Assembly: GCA_021442155.1 (NCBI GenBank)
Contig: CM038222.1
Location: 109,247,121-109,311,120, forward strand
Origin: Cymbidium sinense
Taxonomy: Eukaryota; Streptophyta; Magnoliopsida; Asparagales; Orchidaceae
Direction of reading: 5' to 3'
DNA length: 64,000 bases
Below the pieces are notes generated by a model. It saw only the letters and a program-made list of their open reading frames with translations, had not been told where the DNA came from and ran no database searches. The number at the start of each line of letters is the position of its first letter. Position 1 is the stretch's first letter. Of this stretch, positions 47,041 through 58,516 are shown piece by piece. The position numbers and the translations under genes were made by a program.

Positions 47041-49460
47041 ACCTAAAGACATAGCTAAGCATACCACACAAACCTTCAAAGCACACACATTAGCCTAAGT
47101 CATCACTTCTTGCTTTAGGTCAGGTTGATGCATGGTTTGATGTTTATTTTATTTTATGATATATGTTTTAGATTGTATATTAGGGTGTATGCTCATATAA
47201 TGAATGGTAGGATGCTCTTAGTCTAAACTATTCTTTTCTGCCAGGGATTGTGCTTAAGGGGAGCTTGCATACATAAAAATATAAATGCTTTTACTTGCAG
47301 GTGCTTTATACCCCTAAGCATAATCTAATAGGCCAGGTGGACTTAGTCACCCATATGTAGGGTGATAAGTCCAATATACATGCTTGGGATTTATGTGATT
47401 TGTTTTAGATAACCTTTGTTTTACAAGTGTTAGTTAGATTGCCATTATTTTTCTTTTCATGTAAATTTATGCAATTAGGATTTTGGAATGATTGTTAGGG
47501 GATTCAGATGAGCATTAGTCATAAGATCCAATCTTATGTACCATGTGAAGCCTAGGAACATCTACCTTCCAACCATCTAAAAGAAAGAACAAATGAAGAA
47601 AGAAGAAAAGAAGAAAGAAGAAGAAAAGAAGAATGAAGAATAAAAGCTTGAAGACCCCTATAACAATGAATTCCTTGCTTAATTGTAATTTAATTTATTT
47701 GTAATCTGAGTTGTATACGGGTGGAGCTCGACTACCCAATTTAATATTTTCGAGTTTGTGCGGTGGTGCTCGACCACAATGGACTTTTATTCTTTTTGTG
47801 ATTAGCTTTATAAATTGATTGATAATTTATTTATCTTTTGCATTAAGTGACATCTTTTCCTAGTTTCTTCCTTACTTTATGTATGCCCTGGATGTGGATT
47901 AGGCTCTTTAGGGAAAATAAATATTTTACCAAACTTAATAACTCAAAATTAAAATAAATAATTCATAACCTTACATAAAGCTTAGGTTTAAAATCAAGAC
48001 AAAAGAATTAGCAACCCCTTAGCTGGATGAGTATTTCTTTTACAATATCATGCACAAATGCATCTTATTTCACTCTTGATTGGAGGGCTTTCACTTTTTC
48101 CAGAGAAACTTGGCTTGATCTTTGAGAGCCATGGTGGAAACTCATCTCCTCCGTTCTCATTGATTTTGGCCAAAAACTTTATTTCTCATGCATTAGGCAT
48201 ATGAATCCTATTAGCCTGAGTCAAAAATAATTGTCCAAAAATAAAAATAAAATGAAATTTAAATTGCATTAGATTTAGGTCATTTGAAGCTTTCCCTTAC
48301 ATGATCTAGTCTCTTTATGGAGTGAGTTTAAGGACTTAGTCTCCTTCTAAATAAAAAATAGCTTAGCTATCTTGCATAAGCATAAAGACTTGCCTACATG
48401 TATTTAAAATCATATGAGGAGTTAGTTGGCGGCCACCCCCAGGCGGTTGAAAGTCCAAGCTGTCAGGTGGTTTGTCCTCTCTTGTGGAGGCAAACCAATT
48501 ACCCATTTTCTTCTTAGATTTATGTTGTACTTTTGGCCCTCGCCAATGCTCCCTAGATTTTTGTGGAGGCAAACCAATTACCCATTTTTGCCTCAGGTTT
48601 ATGTTGTACTTTTGGCCCTCGCCAATGCTCCCTAAATTTATGTTCTGAGGTTGCTTTTCCCCTTTATGGGCCATAAGCATAATTCCTCACCTCTTAGGCA
48701 TTTACTTAATCTTGTATTAAGGAATCATAAGTCCTAAATTTTTAATGAAAAATTCAACTTAGACAAACTAAAATCAATTTCAAAAAAAAAAATAAAGCCC
48801 AACTATAGGATAGTTTGAGATTGCTCGGTAAGTTTCTTAGCATCATGGTCATCTCTTACTTATCTTCCATTTTGACTTTGATAATAACTCCCTCCCTTTG
48901 ATCAATCCCATTTGATTTTCAAAAAAATGAACGAATCGATTGATAGTCCCTTTCCTATTGAAATCTTTGAAGATAACGATCATTTACTTTAATCTAGAGT
49001 TTTCCTAAGGAATCCTTATTCCTTAGGATGTAATTAATGATGGGGGCTTGCCCCTATAGGGAACTTAATGAACCTGATTTAAATTAAATCTTGCTTTACT
49101 TTTCCATGTAAAGTAGGGGAAGAATCTCTAGTACATATGCAGACCCATCATCCTTAGGATTCCTTATTGAGGTGATTAGGTCCATTAAAAGGTAGTGACT
49201 TCTTTCTTTTGAGATAGTACACTATTTCCTTAATGACGTACTCAATGACCTAAATAAGTACATCTGCGGATCTACGTGGTGTCTTAAAAAGATGAATTTC
49301 TGTATGCTTGCCTTTTTCTTTTCTCACCACAGATTTGAAAGGTGACTCCTCAATAGAAATTTTTCTCCACACACATCATACACCGTCCTAACTTAGAGCA
49401 AGAAGTTGTGTCTTAGCATTTTAATGCGCACATTTAGGCTTAGTATGAAATTTCTTAGCT
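47041..49460. repeat. YZ core between copies b and c
   Basis: In order: Y (47041-47545), Y2 (47545-47990, with a GAA-rich purine tract at 47580-47645), inverted Z2 (47990-48160), inverted Z (48160-49340) and a short inverted Y start (49380-49460). Inverted Z holds two near-identical neighbouring segments (48480-48560 and 48563-48640, a tandem duplication of about 80 bp), which create the short reading frames 48363-48680 and 48426-48635. Confidence 0.65.
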
Positions 49461-52400
49461 AGGCTTTTGGATTGTGATTGTCTAAAATTTGGAATTATTT
49501 AAGTTAAACATTAAGGATGGTTTTATTTTAAGTTATTTAGAGAATTTGTGAATTTTAGTTTGTATTTTATTTTATTTCATTTGATATTCACTTAGTATCT
49601 AAGCATTGTAAAGAGAAGAAAGAGGCTTAATAACTTTCATCCCATACCTTAAATTGTTTTTTAAAGCATATTGTTATGACTTGATTTCTTTTGGTGAATG
49701 ATTTATTAAATGTTTTATTAATCCTAAGATTGACTTAATCTTAAAGAATCCTATCCAACATAAAAGGCATCTTAAGATTAATGAAATTGAATTTCCATCA
49801 TATAGATAATGTTGCACCATTCCTTTTCATCATCAATAATTATGCATATGATTTAAGACTTAACATTCCAATACATGCAATGTATTTTTTTTGGCACACT
49901 TAAATGATTTTGAATGCATATATTTTTGGCAAAAAAGAGGAACTTCATTCCTTAGCTAAGTGCACACACACATTGATTAAAGATGTAAGCAAGTACATGA
50001 CATTATTTAAACGAGAGACGTGAGATATCTAAGACCTCATTGGGGCTACTTAAAGCCTCGCATTCTCGGGATGTCTAGACTATATACTTGATATCTTAAA
50101 TACATATGAATGTACACACAACCATGAGAATGAAAATCATGAAAAATATTACATTTTGGTTGAATTATTTACACATGTAAAGTAAAGTTCTATCCAAATT
50201 CTAGTACAAGTACACATAAGAATAAAATTAAATAAGTATGTGACTTTGTTAACCACAAAAGTGAGGTAATCTAAGACCTCTTTGGGCCTACTTAGAGCCT
50301 AATATTCCTAGGATGTCTAGACTATATACTTATTTATATTCAAACATATGTAAACACATACATGAATCATTAAGATAAAGCAATACTTTGACATGTTTTG
50401 ATTATAAGCACATGTAAATAATATATAATGTTCATATCTAATATCAATTTAAATCTTCATTTATAATTTTTAAAGTAGTTTTGAAGTTTAATAGTGATAA
50501 TAGCCACACATATAATAAGATTAATTCAACACATGCAACTTTCACATAATTAAATTCAATTGATTATTTTTATTTGAAAGCATGAATGTATGATAACAAA
50601 TGACATACAACATTTATGATGCTTGAAAAGGAATAATTTAACACTTCAACATAATTCATTCAACCACATTAATTCCTAAGAAAAATCACATTAAATAAAA
50701 TCATTTAAGATGTAACCTTAACTTCTTTTGGAATTTGTTTTTTTTTTTTTTGCTTTGAGTTATTAATATTAAAAAGGTGAAACATTTGTTATTTTTGTCC
50801 CATCCCATGTGACTAATTTAATGCGTTTAAAGAAAAATTGATTAAGTGATTTTTATGGATTAATTGAGTTTGAAGATTTATTTTCCTTTTCCTATGTTTC
50901 TTTAATTTGATTAATCATTTAACCATAAGCCTCCAATGACATGCAAATGAGAAATTAAAATTGCAATGCACTTAGGGACCTAATGGAATGAGGTTTATAA
51001 TTAAATATTAATTAAGTTAAAGAATCTAATTAAGTACTTATATGATTTTTCCACACCCTTGGGTTAATCATAATTTCTTTAAGAGTCTTTATGTTATTAA
51101 ACACATAAAGAGGAATCCTCAAATTCAAATTAAGTTATTTGAATCAATTATCATTTTAGTTTGATTTAATTTGGCCATTTATTGCTTAATCATTTCTTAA
51201 TTAAATCATAATTTAATTAACCCTCACACATAAATGAATTTAGGGAAATAATTAGGAAAGAGGTCCTAATCATTCCCCTTCATTATTTCACTATTAATCA
51301 GTGATTAATGATCATTAATTATTTAGTTTTTACTCTTTGTCATTTTAATAATTATTAAATTACTTAATGAGGATAATTAAGGTTTGAATTTCAAATTCTC
51401 CTAATTACCTAACAAATAAATCCCAAGAAAATTATGGGACGCAGAGGACAACCCAAAGAAGCAACACATTCAATTTGTGACTTATTAGCCAATTAATTAG
51501 TGTTTAATTAAGCTAATTAAAAAAATTAAAACCCTAATTAAGCACACGTCACTATTCAAATATTAAGGATTTTATTTTTATTAAAATCTTATATGTTTAC
51601 CCTTTCCAAAATATGTTTACTCATATTTTTAGGATGTTTCTATAATTAGTTATGAAATTTTGAAGTTTAAGGAAATTAAAATACATTTTAAGCCTTAATT
51701 AATCTTTAATCCCATCGGTGCCACGGGGAGACGACGTGGCGGCAGATGCACTTTCGTCCCCACCATCCGATCTTAAATTGTATGATGGGGATTAATCCCA
51801 TTGATATTAAAGGATAAAATTGGATTTTCTAGCAGATTAAATTATGATTGTCTATTTTAATAAGGCGGAGTGGACTATGGGTGATTTTTCATCCCCCGAG
51901 TGCTAGAAGATGGGCATTGCCTGCCCTCCTTTGCTCAATCCAAGCTCACCAGAGCTTGTGAGGCATCAGGATTGACTTCAAAAGATTCAGGGAAGAGAGC
52001 TAAGGATATCATATGGTGGAAATCATTTGAAAATGTAAAACACTTCATGAAAGACCAACTCCTAAGAACTGTTCTACAATTTGTCAAAAAAATACCTCAC
52101 CGGAGCTCAAGACCGGCAGTCCAACGATTGAGGTAGCTTCATTTTTAAGAGATAAAGCCCTGTTGAGAAGCTCGTGAGTTGCCTCCCCATCATGTGGCTT
52201 TGTGGACCAAGCGCTATTGCTAAGCTCGCCGGAGTTGGTGTAGGAGTGGTCTCCGGTGAAAGAATTGATCATGAATTGATATGTTTCACCTTGTCAAAGC
52301 TTGGGGAAGGTGTGTAAAGAGTTAATTAAATTTTGGTGAAGTTTAGGCGAGGTTGGATGGAGAAGGGGTTCTATTTCGCTTAGGTTTGGTGTGCGTCAGT

Positions 52401-54390
52401 GATGGGAAGCTCAAGGGAGGTCGGGAAGGCTCTAGGGATGCTTGTATCGACTCACTTAAGCTCTCTATGTAATTTGAATTTGATGGGGGAAGAGTATACT
52501 CTCCTCCCCAATTGATCTAATGGTTAGGATCAATCAAATTTTAGCAGACGTCTGATCAGCGCAAGCGGACAGGGACGTTAAGAATCGGTTGAGGCGGATG
52601 GCCTTGAGTGGCTGGAGGAAGGGAGTGGGTTGGCCATGTGCGTGCCCTCCCCTCCAAGTGTTCTAATAAGAAGGCTTGAGTTAGGTAACCTCCACTTGAG
52701 CCATTGATGTCCCAACTAGCTTTGGGTTAGGTTAGCTAGTGGTCCTAGTGTCTAAATGGAGCTTAGGGTGGCTATTAAGGGTAGGAGAGTGGGTTTTACA
52801 ATCCAAATGAAAATTTTATTCCATTTAGAGGGGTTAACCTAATGGGTTTTGGTCTAATTTAGGTTCAAGGTGGGTCAGATTTGATTTATAATGATTCATG
52901 GTGACTGAATGATGGGTCATGCCAAGTTTGGTGGGGTTTGGGCTTGGTTTGAATGGGTTTGGCTCAATTTGACCCATGTAGGTCAAATTAGGTCAAATTC
53001 AATTAGGTTGACCAATTAGTCAAATTGGGTCAAACCAAGAGTTTGGTTAAATTCAAATGGTTATTTGGGATGAGTTGGTGTCATTGGTTTGATTTAATTT
53101 GAAGTGGGTTTGATTTTGAACTATATGGGTTCATATGGGTCAAATGGGATAAGTTGACCAATTTAGTCAAATTGACCAAATTTGCTTGGGTTAGGAGTTA
53201 GTTCAGATTCAATTGATGATTTGAAGATGATTGTAGGTGTTGGTTTGAATTAATTTGGATTTCAAAATGGTTGGTGCAATTGAACCCTTTAGGTCATTTT
53301 GGGCTAAGTGGGCAATTGAGTTGGTTTGATCAAATTGGGTTCAATTAAACATTGGTTCATGTTCAACAATCAATCTGTAATGGATTTGAGTCATTGGTTT
53401 CAATAAATTTAATTTAGGATTTGATTTGGCCTAATTTGGCCCTTTAGGTCAAATTGGGTCAAAGGGACCAAATTGACTTGGCAAGGTACAATTGATGGTC
53501 AAATCATGTTCAATACTTAATTTATGATTGATTGGAAGTATTGGATTCAATAAATCGAGTTTAGAATAGAGTCTGGTTTAATTTAGTTTATGTAGGCTAA
53601 TTGAGTCAACTTGGGTCAGGTGATCAAACTTGCTTGGTTTGACCTAATTAATTATAATTGGATAATCAAGGATGATCAATAATCATTGTAAGAGGTATTG
53701 AATGGGTTGGATTGGAGTTTGGATCAAATGGGTCCTTTAGGTCACTTTGGACCAAGTGAACCAAATGGCTCAATTGAATTAAATTGTGTTGAATTAGATT
53801 GAGTTGAGTTTGATGACTGATTTAGGACTGATTGATGGCTTTGATTATAATTTATTTGGATTTAATTAGATTTTGGCTCATTTGGACCCTTTGGGTCAAT
53901 GAGTCAACTAGGGTTGGTTGAATTGATTTGGCTCAATTGGTTTAACTGTAGGCTTTGAGAGGGTTTGAAATAGAGATTTGAATATTTAGAATGTTTTGGT
54001 GAAAAGTAATTGAATTGGTTTCAATTAAATAGGTTTAGGTTGGATCCATAGGATGGTTGTAAGATTGATTGAAGTTAAGGGTTAATTTGGTTTGACTTGG
54101 AGCTTATATATGAAACAAAATTTAATTTAGGTTTGATTATTTTGAGTTGAGATTTGGTTTTGTTTGATTGGATAGGCATAGGTTTGGTTTAGGCCATAGG
54201 ATAGGTTGGACCTATTTACACTAGGGTATGACCTAGGCTCGGGGTATGCCTTCTTAAGTCTCTAGGCTTAGGTTTAGTATTCACCTAATCATTAGAAGTG
54301 TCCTATGACTATGAAAGTTCTAGTGTTTAGAATATTACTAAGTCTAGGATAGGGAGGAAGAGTTTTCACGTCAAAATTGAGGTCAATAAA
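49461..54390. repeat. Copy c of the long LTR-like repeat (reversed)
   Basis: Read from 54390 leftward it follows the same order as copy b: start TGACCTCAATTTTG, TTGACC-rich domain (54000-52840 on the reverse strand), the GAAGCTACC-like block (52140-51900), a GC-richer block with ACGTGGC (51715-51800) and AT-rich body. A tandem duplication of about 243 bp lies at 49980-50345. It is more diverged than b and d and lacks most of the 178-bp array. Its start directly follows the purine-rich end of the Tat-type internal region, which makes it the likely 3' LTR. Confidence 0.7.
49980..50345. repeat. Tandem duplication of about 243 bp in copy c
   Basis: The motif TCTAAGACCTC ... GGGATGTCTAGACTATATAC occurs at about 50024-50095 and, slightly changed, at 50268-50335. 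Copies a and b have it once, near 38640 and 46410. Confidence 0.75.
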
Positions 54391-56429
54391 AGGACCCCCA
54401 AATAGGTGTGGTATAACTGACAAGGCACATCACACATATTAGCGTTGATCAAGATGATCAACAACATCTAGAAAGGTTACAAGCACTAAGGGTGGTCATC
54501 CATAACTAAATGAAGAGATAGATGAAACCATAAACCTTAATGTGATGTAATTTGTTATCATGTCAATGGCATGAGAGAGAAGTGTAGATTTGGTTTGATT
54601 GGTTGAGAATTGATTTCGTGTCAAGAACATGAAGGAAGATTTGCTGGGGATTCACACATGAGTTTGATGTATTAAGATTGGTTTATGCTAAGGGCATAAA
54701 GGGGGATCTACTGGGGGATTGACATTAGATTGGATTTATTTTGATTTGTAGGTTAATCGGGATCCACTGGGGATATGGATTTAGATTTGTTTGATTTAAT
54801 TTGGTTTGATTTGTTGTTGATTGATCTTGTGGTTGATTGATTTGATTTTGTTGGTTAGTTTAATTTGAAATTGGTTAATTAATTTAGAGGAGGATCCACT
54901 AGGGGTGTAGATTTGGATTTATTTGATTTGATTTAGACCTTGTCAGTTTATGATGTATGACACTAAGGAGGGGCTACATGAGCTTAGGCTTACCTTAGAT
55001 TTACCAGTATAAAGGAGTAATCTACAAGCCGTATAATAGAGACTATCTAACCTAAGGGTTACATCTTCCAAAGTAGAATTAGTCATTGGGGTAACTTGTT
55101 GATGGAAAAATAAGTCAAACTTGACCTAGGAAAATTATTAAGTGAGTGCCTTTAGAGTTTTATCTCATCTTACAATAGTCAAGGCGATTCTTATAGGGAG
55201 TTTTGTTGACACTGCCCAAAAGATAGGATGCCTGCTTGGGAAGAGGAGCCTCTGTGGAACTTATCCTAATCCACAAGAGATTTCATTTCATTTATTTGTT
55301 TATTTGTTTGTTTGTTTAGAATGGACCCTATTGGTTTGTGAGGAGCCACACTAAGGGGGCTTTGACCTATCTCAGATTTACTGGCCTAAGGGAGAGTTCA
55401 TACATTCACAGTACAAAACTTCCAACCAAAGGGGTGGCTACTAAGAAAGGGGAACTGTTTAATCCAGTAGTAACTTGGGTCATGTCTAGATGGGGTCATG
55501 AAGACATCATCAAAATAGGATGCCCATAGGTATGGTGCCTCTAGGGGTCTTATCCTAATCCCTAAAATAGTAAAGCCGGTAAGTATACAGCGGCCGACTC
55601 AGGAAGAAAGAACGAGGACTCACATATACCTGAGTTGTGTTATCCATTAGGTGGGTTGCTGCGAGCAAGGAAAACACTAGCCAACCTAAGGTGCCCATCG
55701 AGTTGCAGTGATCAATATAGAAAGAAAGCATCGGGGACTCACATCTTTCCAAGAGGAACTTATCATTGGGCTAGTCTATCATTGGCTTGGTAGCTACTAT
55801 CCAATTTAGGGAGACCACCAAGTAGGGAGTCAAAAAGAAGGACTGGACCCAGACTTGAAGTAATCAGGGGGAAGAGGAGCCACTGGGGGTCTTACCCTAA
55901 TCCTTAGAGATAAACTCAGACCCAATCAGTGCATGACATCTAGTTCAAGAAGAAAACTTGGGGACTCACATCTTCTTAAATGAAGACAACATCTAGGTAG
56001 CTTACTAATCATGCAATAAGGCATACCACACTAATAAGGTGCTCACCTATTAGTAGTAGTGATGCTAGGAAGAAAGCATGGGGACTCACATCCTCCTAAG
56101 CAGAAAGATCACTGGGGAGACATAATAACTAGGTAGTGAATCAAGCTCGACCTAGAGCAGCTACTAAGTGAGGGCCACTAGGGGACTTATCTCAACTCAA
56201 GATTGCTTGAAGTGATTAGATTTGTGTTTGTGTGTAATTTTGTGTTTGTGCTATGCTGATGGATGATAGGATGCCACTCGGGTTATCTTATACCTACCTC
56301 AAACAAATGACACAAGCTTGGTGGTTTAGAAACATTTCAATTTGAAGAGAAGTTTGATTTATAATGGAATTTTATTGATGAAAAATTATTTTGAATATTG
56401 TTTATGGATAATATTTCTTAAGGTAAAGC
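54391..56429 (-). other. 3' untranslated region of a Tat-type gypsy element, with irregular repeats
   Basis: It lies between the integrase remnant and the LTR-like copy c. The plus-strand words GGGGACTCACATC (55734, 55960, 56080, with a variant at 55615) and CCTAATCC plus ACTAGGGG recur irregularly. A second set around GGATCCACTGGGG recurs at 54700-54910. A G-rich tract (minus strand TTTGGGGGTCC, 54397-54407) just before copy c is a candidate polypurine tract. Long 3' regions with repeats are usual for Tat/Ogre elements. Confidence 0.6.
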
Positions 56430-57140
56430 CCATTAATTAGAAGCATCGAGCATTCTCCTTTGTGGTTGATGAGTTGGTAGGATCCACCTTGGTAGGCCTT
56501 TTCTATGGCAAAGGGGCCTTCCCAAGTGGGTTCAAACTTGTCTCCCATCTTGCGATGGGCAATAATTAGTCTCCTTAGAATTAAAATAAGCTCTCCTACT
56601 TGAAAAGCTCTAGTACCAACTTGTTATGAGCTTGAACCATCTTTGCCTTGTATAACTCGAGATTCTGGCATACTCATAAGCACCTTTCTTCCAAACCTTT
56701 GAGCTCTTCTAACCGTAGCTTAGCATCTTGTTACATTGAAATCTTACTACCCACGACTATCTTTAGTGATTGGAGTTATACTTCTAATGGTAGAATGGCT
56801 TCAGACCCATACACTAAGGAGAGTGGGGGAGGTTGTGTTAGAGTTCGGTATGTAGTACGGTAAGTCCATAAAGCTTCAACTAACTGATCATGCCACTTTC
56901 TCTTATTATTGTCAAGCATTTTTTTGAGTAATTGGATGAGAGTTTTGTTGAATGCTTCTACTAAACCGTTCACCCATGAGTAGTAAATGGTAGAGTATAT
57001 CCAATCTATGTTGTGTCTTTGGGCGAAGTAATTGATTTTTGTGCTCTTGAAGGCGGTACCATTATTAGATATAATTTAGTGAGGTATCCAAATCTATATA
57101 TGATATGGTTCCTAAAGAACTGGAAATAATATGAGATCTT
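56430..57140 (-). pseudogene. Ty3/gypsy Tat-type integrase, C-terminal remnant
   Basis: The minus strand reads IPH, a stop, IISNNGTAFKS, KINYFAQRHNIDWIYST, then NGLVEAFNKTLIQLLKKML, WHDQLVEALWTYRTTYRT and LSLVYGSEAILPLEV. A degraded tail follows (AKLRLEELKGLEERCL, LELYKAKMVQAHNK). The catalytic Glu is present in VEAFNKT. The second catalytic Asp (normally SDNGT) is Asn at 57064-57066. There is a frameshift near 57100 and several stops. Homology fades above 57140, so the rest of pol is missing. The sequence type fits the Tat lineage. Confidence 0.85.
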
Positions 57141-58516
57141 AATTAGCTAAAATGATCGAAATCCATAAGGCAAGACATATAGATAAAAATAATTAAAAAT
57201 ATCAGCCAAGATAATTTTAAAAATAGGACCAATCTCCAACAAATGCAATTAATAAATATAAATTAAGGAAAATCAATTAAAATGTTTTTAAACATTTACA
57301 TAAATTAAATTAATCAAAAATTAATATTGAAGGGGCTGACCACCCATTTTTGTAAATAGAAAAAAATGCAATTTATTTAAGATCCAATTAAATTTGTATT
57401 TGAATCAATCCTAAATTAATTTAAATAAATTTAATTATAATAAGTTGCATTTGGGACAAACAACACATGCTAAGAATAAATAAAACTCATTTGTGTTGAC
57501 TATACACCTTGTGTATCTTACAATTTGATTTGAAGATAATAAACCTTGTGTAATAAGAACTAATTATTTCTTTGTAGGATAAAATATTCAAATTAACATT
57601 ATGAATGTCATTTTTAATTTAGTTTTATATTGATGATAAATATATATATTTAATGCTACTAATCAAGTCAAATTCAAGTGTGCAGGAAAATTCTTCAGCT
57701 CCTGGTTCTTTAGTTATATCAGAATACTAAAGCTATTAGACATGGATTGGGTGAGAATTTTTCTAGGAATTACTACATTAAGGAAACTAAAAAGCTCACT
57801 AAATTAAAATAAATGATTCATTTATTTTTAGATTCATCATTCCAAAATTATTTATATTTTTCTATATCTTAATATTACAATTATTCATTAAGTTATCCCT
57901 TTTAGATAATATGAACTAAATGCATGATATAAGTTCAATTAAATATGTGTTCAAAAAAAATAGTTTATGTTTAAACTTTATTAAATCATTTCCATGTCAT
58001 TCATAATTTTTATTCATAACTTTTAGTTCATGAAAATTGAATTATCCCAAAAATATCCTTTTTCCTCCTATTCTCTCTCTTAGTATTCTTTCTTCTCTCT
58101 TATTATCATTTTCACCTTAGTATTGATTTAGCCAAATTTTTTAAAGTATTTCGTGTAATAAATTGTTTGAAAATTTTCAAAACATTTTCATATTATTTTT
58201 CCACATTTTTCATATTTTTAAATTCATTTATTTAAATCTTTAATGTGAATTATTTTTGAATTTAAATTGAATATCCCTTTGATTACATATGCAAATTTTA
58301 ACTCTCCTCTTTATAGAATGTTATGTAGCTGATCAAATGATAATAGTTGATTTAATTTTAATTAATTTGAATTTATTTGAGTAAATTTAAATTCAATTAA
58401 AATAAGCCAGGGACTTATCTTCTTTCCTTTTATATAAATTCTATTTTTGGATACCTCCTTTGGCCAACTATATCTTTATTGAAATTCAAATTAATCTCTT
58501 AATGATAATTGATTAA
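57141..58516. other. AT-rich stretch without genes
   Basis: No coding homology is seen. Composition resembles other AT-rich repeat bodies here, but I found no clear match within the window. Confidence 0.45.

Noticed and set aside
47715..47780. Possible tRNA-like fold with GTGGAGCTCGACTACC and a matching arm
   Set aside because: The stems do not form a full cloverleaf and no anticodon arm or internal promoter boxes fit; it is part of the Y2 repeat segment.
48363..48680. 105-codon minus-strand frame with an internal repeat
   Set aside because: The internal repeat is a DNA-level tandem duplication of about 80 bp in the Z segment; related Z copies at 40960 and 63360 do not keep the frame.
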